A DNA stretch of 20,214 nucleotides from CAYJAP01 sp964368425. GTDB lineage: Bacteria; Bacillota; Clostridia; Christensenellales; UBA1242. Positions 1 to 6,465 of the stretch are shown here, piece after piece. A model generated the notes under the pieces. It was not told the DNA's origin and did no database searches. It saw nothing but the letters and a program-made list of their open reading frames with translations. Within the stretch, counting starts at the first letter, position 1; each line of letters opens with the position of its first letter. Both the position numbers and the translations under genes were made by a program. Location: NCBI GenBank assembly GCA_964368425.1, contig CAYJAP010000010.1:1-20214 (forward strand). Direction: 5' to 3'.

Positions 1-480
1 TTATTTTTCTGCAATTTGTTTTAGTGCTCTAGCAAGAGCAGATGCTGGGCCTTGCAATACCCCAAGTAACATAGCGATAAGAATTTCTCTCGATGGTATT
101 TTCGCTAAATCTTCTACTTGGCCAGCAGATAACACATCATTATTCAGCACACCAAATTTGAAAGACATTTTTGAATACTTATCAATTGCTTCTTTGAATA
201 GTTTCGCTGGAGCTACTTCGTCTTTACTAAACAGTACAGCTGTCGCACCTTCTAGCAATGTTGGCTCTACCTTGATGCCTAGATTGTTTAATGCTCTTAA
301 CATCAGTCTGTTTTTATAAACTTTATAATTCACATCGTTTTCTCTAAGAGTTTTTCTTAGAATGGTGTCTTGAGCAACGGTGATTCCTTTGTAATCTACA
401 AAGATTATGGAATTAGCATCTCTGAATTGTTCTGTCATTTTAGCAACTAGTTCTTTTTTCGCTTCAAAATTTGCGCTCAT
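1..480 (-). CDS. rplJ: 50S ribosomal protein L10
   Basis: L10 forms the base of the ribosomal stalk: it binds 23S rRNA with L11 and carries L7/L12 dimers through its C-terminal helix. The 159-residue protein has the family layout, an N-terminal RNA-binding alpha/beta domain (region around residues 20-75 with IIFVDYKGITV) and a helical C terminus ending in ALARALKQIAEK. It is slightly short for the family but complete; its stop codon is the first three bases of the window. An ACCTCC complement at 486-492 gives a strong AGGAGGT ribosome binding site just before the ATG. rplL (L7/L12) would be expected immediately beyond the left edge. Expression is probably set by its own promoter and the leader at 505-619. 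Recognition of the family is confident. Confidence 0.96.
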   Translation of the reverse strand: MSANFEAKKELVAKMTEQFRDANSIIFVDYKGITVAQDTILRKTLRENDVNYKVYKNRLMLRALNNLGIKVEPTLLEGATAVLFSKDEVAPAKLFKEAIDKYSKMSFKFGVLNNDVLSAGQVEDLAKIPSREILIAMLLGVLQGPASALARALKQIAEK

Positions 481-503
481 CCTTTACCTCCTGTTTTATT
501 TTT

Positions 504-537
504 AAAAAATCCTTAATGCCAAATAAGCACTAAGGAT
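504..537 (-). terminator. Attenuator terminator in the rplJ leader
   Basis: On the minus strand a hairpin with arms ATCCTTA and TAAGGAT, extended by TGC/GCA across a one-base mismatch, is followed by a run of six T. It lies between the L10 leader and the rplJ ribosome binding site, where it can stop transcription when L10 is in excess. Confidence 0.8.
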
Positions 538-619
538 AAAAATATCACTTATACTTACCTCGGCAAGCTAACTTTAAGGTTTCCCACTTGCTGTCTTTGG
601 CAAAAGATTTATTAAATTC
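505..619 (-). ncRNA. L10 ribosomal protein leader (autoregulatory 5' UTR)
   Basis: The transcript between the rplJ promoter and rplJ contains the conserved pieces of the L10 leader family: an AAGACAGC block (complement at 590-597) and a GCCGAGGT block (complement at 557-564), separated by a short hairpin region. It ends in an intrinsic terminator at 504-537. In Firmicutes the L10(L12)4 complex binds this kink-turn RNA and represses the rplJL operon by attenuation. That mechanism is known for the family; the match here is by motif and position. Confidence 0.85.
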
Positions 620-625
620 TGTTTA

Positions 626-654
626 ATTATATATCACTTGATAACGTTTGTCAA
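626..654 (-). promoter_or_regulatory. rplJ promoter
   Basis: Reading the minus strand, a perfect -35 TTGACA (649-654), a 17-base spacer and a perfect -10 TATAAT (626-631). It begins only a few bases past the rplA stop codon, so rplJ is transcribed separately from rplA although the genes are adjacent. Confidence 0.9.
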
Positions 655-661
655 TAAATAA

Positions 662-1348
662 TTAAGCCTTACTCTCTATTTTAATTCCAGGCCCCATTGT
701 GCTAGAAACAGTTAAGTTTTTGATGTACTGTCCTTTTGCAGCTGCTGGTTTAGCTTTGATTATAGCCTCTAAAACAGTTCTATAGTTGTCCTGTAACTTC
801 TCAACACCGAAAGATGCTTTACCAATTAACACGTGAATGTTATTACCTTTATCAAGTCTATATTCTACTTTACCAGCCTTAATATCGTTAATAGCCTTAA
901 CTACGTCAGTGGTAACTGTTCCGCTCTTTGGATTAGGCATCAACCCCTTCGGTCCAAGAATCTTTGCGATTCTTCCGATAACAGGCATCATGTCTGGAGT
1001 AGTAACACAGACGTCGAAACCTAGCCAGTTATCTTTTTGTATCTTGGTAATAAACTCTTCTGCGCCAACAAAATCCGCTCCTGCCTTTTCAGCCTTCTCA
1101 GCGTTGTCACCTTTAGCGATTACTAATACTTTTACGCTTTTTCCTGTTCCATGAGGAAGTACAACCACTCCTCTAACCTGTTGATCAGCGTTTCTACCGT
1201 CAACACCTAAACGAACGTGTAACTCTATAGACTCATCAAATTTTGCACTAGCAGTCTTGATAACTAAATCTAATGCATTCTCAACAGAATAAGTTGTTGT
1301 TTTATCTACTAACGTAGCACTTTGTGTATATCTTTTTCCTTTTTTCAT
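662..1348 (-). CDS. rplA: 50S ribosomal protein L1
   Basis: L1 binds the mobile L1 stalk of 23S rRNA and helps release deacylated tRNA from the E site; it is also the translational repressor of its own operon in many bacteria. The 228-residue length is typical. The family signature around residues 120-145 is clear (IGRIAKILGPKGLMPNPKSG). The ATG is preceded by GGGAG at good spacing. It lies 58 bases downstream of rplK, in the same transcript. A GTGGGAG motif immediately after the rplK stop resembles the L1 binding site on rRNA, which fits autoregulation. Confidence 0.97.
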   Translation of the reverse strand: MKKGKRYTQSATLVDKTTTYSVENALDLVIKTASAKFDESIELHVRLGVDGRNADQQVRGVVVLPHGTGKSVKVLVIAKGDNAEKAEKAGADFVGAEEFITKIQKDNWLGFDVCVTTPDMMPVIGRIAKILGPKGLMPNPKSGTVTTDVVKAINDIKAGKVEYRLDKGNNIHVLIGKASFGVEKLQDNYRTVLEAIIKAKPAAAKGQYIKNLTVSSTMGPGIKIESKA

Positions 1349-1406
1349 AATTTTTTCTCCCTGTGGTTTTATCGAATATAGGTTAAATATTTCCTAATTC
1401 TCCCAC

Positions 1407-1841
1407 TTATTCTGCAATAGAAACCCCCATGCTTCTAGCTGCGCCTTCAACCATACTCATTGCTGCTTCGATTGTTGCCGCGTTTAAGTCAGGCATTTTC
1501 ATTGTTGCAATTTCTCTAACCTGTTTCTTATTTATACTTCCCACTTTATTCTTAATGGAATTTTCTGAACCAGACTCAATACCAGCTGCTTTTTTAATTA
1601 AATCTGATACTGGTGGTGTTTTTAGAATAAATGAAAAAGATCTGTCAGCATAAACGGTCACAACTACTGGTATAACAAATCCAACTTTGTCTGATGTCCT
1701 TTCATTAAATTCTTTAACGAATGCTGGCAAATTAATTCCTTGTGGTCCTAATGTTGAACCTACTGGCGGTCCTGCTGTTGCCTTACCTGCCTGCAATTGC
1801 AATTTAACAACTGCATTTACTTTTTTACTTGGTGCTGCCAT
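1407..1841 (-). CDS. rplK: 50S ribosomal protein L11
   Basis: L11 forms the GTPase-associated centre at the base of the stalk, binding the 1070 region of 23S rRNA. The 144-residue protein shows the proline-rich N-terminal segment (AGPPVGSTLGPQGIN, about residues 22-36), the RSFSFILKTPP block and the C-terminal rRNA-binding domain ending GAARSMGVSIAE. A strong AGGAGG lies just before the ATG. It follows nusG after a 95-base leader that can fold into a hairpin with a GTGGGAG internal loop. The order nusG-rplK-rplA is the usual bacterial arrangement. Confidence 0.97.
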   Translation of the reverse strand: MAAPSKKVNAVVKLQLQAGKATAGPPVGSTLGPQGINLPAFVKEFNERTSDKVGFVIPVVVTVYADRSFSFILKTPPVSDLIKKAAGIESGSENSIKNKVGSINKKQVREIATMKMPDLNAATIEAAMSMVEGAARSMGVSIAE

Positions 1842-1870
1842 ATTTCCTCCTGCCTATTGGCACTTTCGTG

Positions 1871-1926
1871 GTGTAAACAAAATGCATACAAATTTACATT
1901 TCTCCCACTATTTAAAACGTTTACAC
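1871..1926 (-). promoter_or_regulatory. Candidate L1-binding leader hairpin before rplK
   Basis: In the rplK leader the transcript has 8-base outer arms GTGTAAAC (complement of 1919-1926) and GTTTACAC (complement of 1871-1878). Inside, a 5' strand carrying AGTGGGAG (complement around 1902-1909) leads to a second short stem AAATG/CATTT. Two stems joined by an asymmetric loop with GUGGGAG is how the L1 site of the 23S L1 stalk looks. The pairing is read directly; the L1 role is inference. Confidence 0.55.
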
Positions 1927-1936
1927 GTGTTAAACA

Positions 1937-2560
1937 CTAATCAATTTTTCTAACCTGTCCCAAACCAAAGTCCACTGGAGTTTCACGCCCGAACATCTCA
2001 ACCATAACTCTACATTTTTCACCCGCTGCATCGACAGATATTACTGTTCCGATAAAAGCGTTTAGCGGTCCTTCAAGGATTTCTACCTTATCACCGGCTG
2101 TAAAGTCTACACTTACTACCACAACCTTTTCTAATCTCATCTTTCTGATTTCCTCAGCGGTGAGAGGAAGCGGTCTTCCCTTCGGTCCAACGAATCCTGT
2201 GATACCTCTAGTCCTGGTGATAGCATGCCATATATCATCGCCGTAATCGATTTTAGCTAGTATATAGCCCGGCATAACCTTCTTAGAAACCACTTTACGT
2301 TTACCGTTCTTCTCTTCAATAACGTCTTCCATAGGGATAACAATATCGAAAATTCGATTTTGTAGGTTATATTTTTCTGTAACAATCTCTAAGTTTTCTT
2401 TAGCGACATTTTCGTAGCTCGAGTAAGTGTGAAGAGCATACCACTTTGCATTCTCTCTACCCTCTAACTCTTCTGAACCGACTGTCTCTTCACCAGCATT
2501 TACTGGGATTTCTGTCACTTCAACTTCGCTAACTACTTCTTCAATATTTTTTTCTTCCAT
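1937..2560 (-). CDS. nusG: Transcription termination/antitermination factor NusG
   Basis: NusG binds the beta' clamp helices of RNA polymerase through its NGN domain and contacts Rho or ribosomal S10 through its KOW domain. Residues 39-145 are the NGN domain (KWYALHTYSSYE at the start, PGYILAKI near 97). Residues 153-205 are the KOW domain (GDKVEILEGPL through GLGQVRKI). At 207 residues it is longer than the usual 175-180, because of an acidic N-terminal extension of about 37 residues. The extension is probably real: the first ATG has a GGAGAAAG ribosome binding site, and no equally good site is seen internally. It is 52 bases after secE in the same operon. Confidence 0.96.
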   Translation of the reverse strand: MEEKNIEEVVSEVEVTEIPVNAGEETVGSEELEGRENAKWYALHTYSSYENVAKENLEIVTEKYNLQNRIFDIVIPMEDVIEEKNGKRKVVSKKVMPGYILAKIDYGDDIWHAITRTRGITGFVGPKGRPLPLTAEEIRKMRLEKVVVVSVDFTAGDKVEILEGPLNAFIGTVISVDAAGEKCRVMVEMFGRETPVDFGLGQVRKID

Positions 2561-2612
2561 TAACTTTCTCCATTAACGTAGGCTACCCTACACTGTTATT
2601 TGTTTATTTAAC

Positions 2613-2987
2613 TTAAGCTATCGTTTTTGAGAGTAAAGTATAAAGCAAACTTGCAAGCCTATCAATTCCAAAAAGAACCAATGTAAAGAAAACAACAACA
2701 GCAATAACTATACCCGTCTGCTTTGCAACTTTTCTGAAAGTTGGCCAAGAGACTTTCTTAAGCTCACTACCTATTTCTTTTACAGATTTAACAACTCTAC
2801 TAGGTTTCTTTTCCTTCTTCTGTACTGGCTTTTTCGTCTGCACGTCAGCCTTAACTGGTTTTGTTTCAGCTACAGCTTTGGTTTCAACCTCTTCTTCCAC
2901 AACCACGTCATCAGCTTTTACAGCATTCTTTTTTGGTTGAGGAACAAAATTATAGTTGTTCTTGTTTTTATTTTTTTTATTAGCCAT
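2613..2987 (-). CDS. secE: Protein translocase subunit SecE
   Basis: SecE clamps the SecY channel of the Sec translocon in the cytoplasmic membrane. The conserved core occupies residues 64-124: an amphipathic helix, the KKVSWPTFRKV motif at 77-87 and one membrane segment at about 90-112. This is the short Gram-positive form. In front of it is an unusually long, low-complexity 60-residue extension, rich in Lys and Asn, then Glu/Val, then Lys again. It starts 17 bases after rpmG and is followed by nusG, the usual partner gene. Confidence 0.93.
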   Translation of the reverse strand: MANKKNKNKNNYNFVPQPKKNAVKADDVVVEEEVETKAVAETKPVKADVQTKKPVQKKEKKPSRVVKSVKEIGSELKKVSWPTFRKVAKQTGIVIAVVVFFTLVLFGIDRLASLLYTLLSKTIA

Positions 2988-3004
2988 GTTTGCTCCTTTA
3001 TAAA

Positions 3005-3154
3005 CTACTTTGTTTCCTTGTGTAAAGTGTGTTTCTTACAGAACTTACAGTATTTGTTCAATTCAATTCTATTAGGATCATTCTTTTTATTTTTCATATT
3101 AGAATAATTTCTATTCTTGCATTCTGTACAAGCTAACGTAATAATTTCTCTCAT
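3005..3154 (-). CDS. rpmG: 50S ribosomal protein L33
   Basis: A 49-residue protein translated by hand from the minus strand: it starts MREIITLACTECKNRNY and ends CKFCKKHTLHKETK. Two CxxC pairs (CTEC and CKFC) make this the zinc-binding form of L33. The motif order, length and position directly upstream of secE match rpmG in Firmicutes. The ATG is preceded by GGAGGGAG. It is the first gene of the rpmG-secE-nusG-rplK-rplA transcript, from the promoter at 3242-3270. Confidence 0.93.
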   Translation of the reverse strand: MREIITLACTECKNRNYSNMKNKKNDPNRIELNKYCKFCKKHTLHKETK

Positions 3155-3199
3155 AGCTCTCCCTCCATTTTTACAGTACAACTTAATGTGTCCTAGTCT

Positions 3200-3224
3200 A
3201 AAAAAATAGAGTCGACCACCCTAT
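3200..3224 (-). terminator. Hairpin with T-run in the rpmG leader, possible attenuator
   Basis: On the minus strand ATAGGG pairs with CTCTAT (five Watson-Crick pairs and one G-T) around a seven-base loop, followed by seven T. It lies about 20 bases downstream of the rpmG -10, so it would form at the very start of the transcript. It may be an attenuator, or a stop for read-through from the ABC genes. Confidence 0.5.
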
Positions 3225-3241
3225 CTTTAATTACTGTGTAA

Positions 3242-3270
3242 ATTATATAACAAAACCATGTTAGTTGCAA
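3242..3270 (-). promoter_or_regulatory. Promoter of the rpmG-secE-nusG-rplK-rplA operon
   Basis: Minus strand: -35 TTGCAA (3265-3270), a 17-base spacer and a perfect -10 TATAAT (3242-3247), about 90 bases upstream of the rpmG start codon. Confidence 0.75.
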
Positions 3271-3384
3271 GTGTTTTTTGTGTTTTACGTAGCTTTTTTT
3301 ACAATTTATTTTATATTTTAGGAATTTTTAATACAAATCTGTGCAAAAGCATACCTTTTCATATGCACATACATTTACATGATA

Positions 3385-4215
3385 CTATTTTGTAGAAACC
3401 AAATCTGCCTGTTTAAACTTTTTAATACCTAACAACATTAGTAGTACCGCAATAGCACTCCAAATAGCGAGAGTTATATACTCAACACCTGAGAAGCCAT
3501 CAACAAATGGACTACCTAATACCGCACCAAAAGGAGTGAAATACTTCAACCATTCCACCTTCGTGCTTATCATGGATATGCTTAATATAAAGAAACTCAA
3601 AATTACTAAAGCAACTCCTAGAATCGGATTACTACGGTTAGTAAAAATCATAGATAATCCAAACGCAATAAAACCAACTATAAGCGATATTAATAAGAAA
3701 ATATCTGCTACTAAGAAAAACTTCCAGATACTAAATGTACCATAACCAAATATTAACAGACCAGCTAAACTTACCACTAAACAGATTAAATTGAACCACA
3801 TAATGTTGATTACAAGACGCAATACTTTCGTTCTTATAATCTGCTCTCTACTAAACCCATGAGAAAATACAATATCCGCGCTTCCATCTCTTACGTTTCC
3901 CCACACCAGTTTTATGGCAAGAACAGTTGCGTATACAGCGCCTAGGAACCACCACATCTGGGAAGCATCTGCCTGGAAGAAGGAAGAAATGCTGACCTCT
4001 AAGGCGTGCTCGGGCATCATCTCGCGAATACTTTCAGGAAGTTTATCCAGTATTGTTTCCATTACTGGGAATAAAGAAATACTTACAAAAGTTAATACTG
4101 ATGCTACTAATGCAAATAATAGCATAGCTAGATAGTTTGTTTTTCTCTCTACCCTAAATAACGGCTTGCATATTAAATTACTTGATTTTTTCATCTTAAC
4201 TTCAGACATCTTCAT
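3385..4215 (-). CDS. ABC-2 type transporter permease
   Basis: An integral membrane protein of 276 residues with six hydrophobic segments, matching the six-helix ABC-2 exporter permease fold. A short charged loop after the second segment carries the SHGFSREQI-type motif common in this family. I chose the ATG at 4215: AGGAGG lies six bases before it and overlaps the stop codon of the upstream ATPase (TAGGAGG). The longer start at 4233 would place that ribosome binding site inside the gene. It pairs with the ATPase gene ten bases upstream as a heteromeric exporter. The substrate cannot be told from sequence; lipids, peptides or antimicrobials are all possible. Confidence 0.88.
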   Translation of the reverse strand: MKMSEVKMKKSSNLICKPLFRVERKTNYLAMLLFALVASVLTFVSISLFPVMETILDKLPESIREMMPEHALEVSISSFFQADASQMWWFLGAVYATVLAIKLVWGNVRDGSADIVFSHGFSREQIIRTKVLRLVINIMWFNLICLVVSLAGLLIFGYGTFSIWKFFLVADIFLLISLIVGFIAFGLSMIFTNRSNPILGVALVILSFFILSISMISTKVEWLKYFTPFGAVLGSPFVDGFSGVEYITLAIWSAIAVLLMLLGIKKFKQADLVSTK

Positions 4216-4225
4216 ATACGTCCTC

Positions 4226-5092
4226 CTACTCATAAAAGTGCAAGAAAATGCTTTCTAAATCAGCATCACTAATCTGCACATTAACTATATCTAACGAATT
4301 TAAATATTTTATTAATTTTTTCATCTCGCCGTTGTAATAAAACTTTATATAACCGTCTTCTTGTTTAAGGTTACTAACACCGCTTAAAGTTACCGCTGGC
4401 TGGCTGTATTCCGTCTCCACCTCAATAATTTTCAACCGCTTTGTCTTCAACTGTTCCATCTCTTCAACAGCGATTACCTTTCCGTTTTTAACTATCGCCA
4501 CCCTATCACACAGTCTCTGAATATCAGATAAAGTATGAGATGAAATTAATATAGTAGCGCCCCTCTTTTTCTCATCCTCAACCAACTTAAAAAACGCATT
4601 TTTAATCACAGGATCCAAACCAGAAGTTGGCTCATCCAAAATAATAATCTTTGGAGAACTCAGTAATGCTGCCACTATATTAAGCTTCTTTTTATTACCC
4701 GTAGATAATACACCTGCTTTCTGCGAAAGATTAAGTTCTAAAGCCCCAGAAAGATCTTCAATCCTGTCGTAACTAACGCCCTTCATATCGGCTACAAACT
4801 GGAGATTTTCTCTTACTGTCAAATTTTTAAAAGCAGCAGGCTCTGCAGATGCAAACCCCACTTCATTTCTCACTTTATATCCATGTTTAGTAGCATCTTT
4901 GCCCAACAAAGAAATATGTCCACCACTAGGAATAATTTTACCTAATATAGAGTTTATAGTTGTGCTTTTACCCGCTCCGTTTGGACCTATAAGTCCTAAT
5001 ATTTCCCCCTTTTTAAGGTTAAAGGAGATATCTGCAGAGGCAATAGTTTTACCATACACTTTCTTTAAACTAACGATATCAATTGGAAGCAT
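4226..5092 (-). CDS. ABC transporter ATP-binding protein
   Basis: A cytoplasmic ATPase of 288 residues that would energise the adjacent ABC-2 permease. Visible motifs are Walker A GPNGAGKST (36-44), a degenerate signature LSTGN (129-133) in place of LSGGQ, Walker B IIILDEP (149-155) with the D-loop SGLD, and the switch histidine in SSHT (H186). The C-terminal ~80 residues form the small accessory domain typical of exporters of the DrrA/CcmA type. The start ATG has GAGGGTG just upstream. It is the first gene of a two-gene operon; no clear promoter was found upstream. Function is confident at the family level, the substrate is unknown. Confidence 0.92.
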   Translation of the reverse strand: MLPIDIVSLKKVYGKTIASADISFNLKKGEILGLIGPNGAGKSTTINSILGKIIPSGGHISLLGKDATKHGYKVRNEVGFASAEPAAFKNLTVRENLQFVADMKGVSYDRIEDLSGALELNLSQKAGVLSTGNKKKLNIVAALLSSPKIIILDEPTSGLDPVIKNAFFKLVEDEKKRGATILISSHTLSDIQRLCDRVAIVKNGKVIAVEEMEQLKTKRLKIIEVETEYSQPAVTLSGVSNLKQEDGYIKFYYNGEMKKLIKYLNSLDIVNVQISDADLESIFLHFYE

Positions 5093-5223
5093 AACACCCT
5101 CATTCTTCTTTTTTACATTTTAACCTATATAAGTAATTGTATAATAAATATTATCAAAAGTAAAGAAATATTCTAAGATGAAGAGTAATAGTGCGCTTAT
5201 TGGTTATTCTCGCAATTTACATA

Positions 5224-5252
5224 TTTACATCGGGCAATTTTTGTGGTATAAT
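5224..5252 (+). promoter_or_regulatory. Promoter of the 281-residue hypothetical gene
   Basis: -35 TTTACA (5224-5229), 17-base spacer, perfect -10 TATAAT (5247-5252) preceded by TGG, giving an extended -10. The gene starts 29 bases downstream of the -10. Confidence 0.8.
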
Positions 5253-5281
5253 TTTATTATACAAAAAATAAGAGGTGTTTT

Positions 5282-6127
5282 ATGGCAGAACTTTTTATTA
5301 CTGAAAACGGAGTCCCACAAAAAGGAAGTATCACAACCTGGATACATGATGATATGGACAAATATATAGAAGAGTTGGATAAGTACGAAGAATTAGGCGA
5401 ATTCATGAAGAATAACCAAGATAATATATACAATATATTAATTAAAAGCATGCCTGAGAAAGAAGCACGTTCCGAACTGAGATACTTAATGACTATTTTT
5501 AACCCAAGTATCTCCCAAGCATTCCTGTGCGGAATATCTGCAGGATGCAAAATAGATATAAAACCAATCATGAATTTTTTTACACAATGCATTAAAGCTG
5601 GCAATTTTGGAGTCTTCCCTGATACTAAAAAAGAGAATTTTGACTGGAAGAAAACAACTTTTGCGATGGATTGTATACCTACACTGAATAAAATGTCTTT
5701 GATGGGTGCACTCGCACAGATATATAGCATGGGTAAAGCTTTTGATGACAAAGATTTTTCTCAGGAAGAAAAAGCTCACTTACTCCAAGTCCTACAAGAT
5801 AAGCATAAAGCTGTAACCCCTATACTCGAAAAAGAATGTATGAAAGCGGACATCGCTGACGGATATGGAAGAGTTGTAGGAGTAGTTGCATTCGGTCTCC
5901 AAGATGGCTTTAGCGAAGATATTTACATACGAACCGGAGAAAATTTGCGAAAGACTATCGGAGAGATGACATACAAGGACGGCCAATACGCCTCCACCCA
6001 AACACCAAGAGATAAAATTATTACTATAAGAAAGATACTAAATACTTACTTAGAGTCATCGTACCCGGGAATTATGGAAGCAGAGAAGGCACTAAATCCA
6101 TTACAAAGAAGTTTATTTAACATTTAA
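5282..6127 (+). CDS. Hypothetical protein, 281 residues
   Basis: I do not recognise this protein. It is predominantly helical by composition, contains scattered cysteines (the densest part around residues 80-105), and has no signal peptide or convincing membrane segment, so it is probably cytoplasmic. The ATG is preceded by AGAGGTG, and a strong extended -10 promoter lies 30 bases upstream, so it is very likely expressed. It is alone on the plus strand between the ABC exporter and the left end of the T4SS-like region, and reads toward the 419-residue gene. Whether it belongs to the accessory region or the core genome cannot be told. The frame is intact with no sign of decay. Confidence 0.8.
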   Translation: MAELFITENGVPQKGSITTWIHDDMDKYIEELDKYEELGEFMKNNQDNIYNILIKSMPEKEARSELRYLMTIFNPSISQAFLCGISAGCKIDIKPIMNFFTQCIKAGNFGVFPDTKKENFDWKKTTFAMDCIPTLNKMSLMGALAQIYSMGKAFDDKDFSQEEKAHLLQVLQDKHKAVTPILEKECMKADIADGYGRVVGVVAFGLQDGFSEDIYIRTGENLRKTIGEMTYKDGQYASTQTPRDKIITIRKILNTYLESSYPGIMEAEKALNPLQRSLFNI

Positions 6128-6150
6128 AAGCAACCACCGTGTGGTGTTGC
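6126..6150 (-). terminator. Hairpin between convergent genes
   Basis: GCAAC/GTTGC and ACC/GGT arms at 6130-6150 around a GTGT loop, with one bulged base. The T-run (four T) is only present when read on the minus strand, so it best serves transcripts coming from the right. It starts right after the stop codon of the plus-strand gene, which otherwise has no clear terminator. Confidence 0.4.
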
Positions 6151-6393
6151 TGGCACAAAGCCAATTAAAAAATGAAAGAGTGAATAGGTTAAGGCTAGGA
6201 TACAAATTTGTAATGCCACAACTTATTCATTTTTTTCATTAAGCTTTACCGACTTAACTTATTCACTAAAATAATAAGATCAGTAAAAATGATGAAAACT
6301 GTTCACTCATCATTCTTCACTAAACCTATAAAACTTTGTTCAAAGCAGAAACGTCCACTCATACGAACATTCTACTATCGCTAATTAGTGAAT
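6151..6393. repeat. Intergenic region with nested inverted repeats
   Basis: No gene is seen between 6128 and 6465. AGTGAATAGGTTAAG (6179-6193) is inverted as CTTAACTTATTCACT (6253-6267) with one mismatch. The same left arm, plus flanking AATGAAA, can instead pair with 6220-6240, so two folds exclude each other. Short TTCACT or AGTGAA copies recur near 6180, 6263, 6302, 6316 and 6387. This could be a structured RNA, a protein binding region or a recombination remnant. Confidence 0.45.
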
Positions 6394-6419
6394 AAAAAGT
6401 CAGGCCAATGAGCCTGACT
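6394..6419 (-). terminator. Terminator of the 419-residue gene
   Basis: Perfect 8-base arms AGTCAGGC (6398-6405) and GCCTGACT (6412-6419) with a six-base loop, followed on the minus strand by a run of T. Confidence 0.85.
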
Positions 6420-6439
6420 AAATAATTAGTTATAGTGTC

Positions 6440-6461
6440 CCTGTCCGGAACAGGTGTTTTT
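6440..6461 (+). terminator. Weak plus-strand terminator
   Basis: CCTGT and ACAGG arms around CCGGA, followed by TGTTTTT. It could stop plus-strand transcripts from 5282-6127 just before they run into the opposing gene. The stem is only five bases. Confidence 0.35.
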
Positions 6462-6465
6462 CAAA

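Noticed and set aside
5257..5751. A 164-codon frame on the minus strand
   Set aside because: It is antisense to the plus-strand gene at 5282-6127, which has a consensus promoter and ribosome binding site; the antisense frame has neither.
6151..6393. A CRISPR array, because of recurring TTCACT sequences
   Set aside because: The repeats are very short, on both strands and irregularly spaced; there are no cas genes.
6128..6465. A known structured RNA such as tmRNA, RNase P RNA or SRP RNA
   Set aside because: None of the conserved cores of these RNAs is present; only unassigned inverted repeats are seen.
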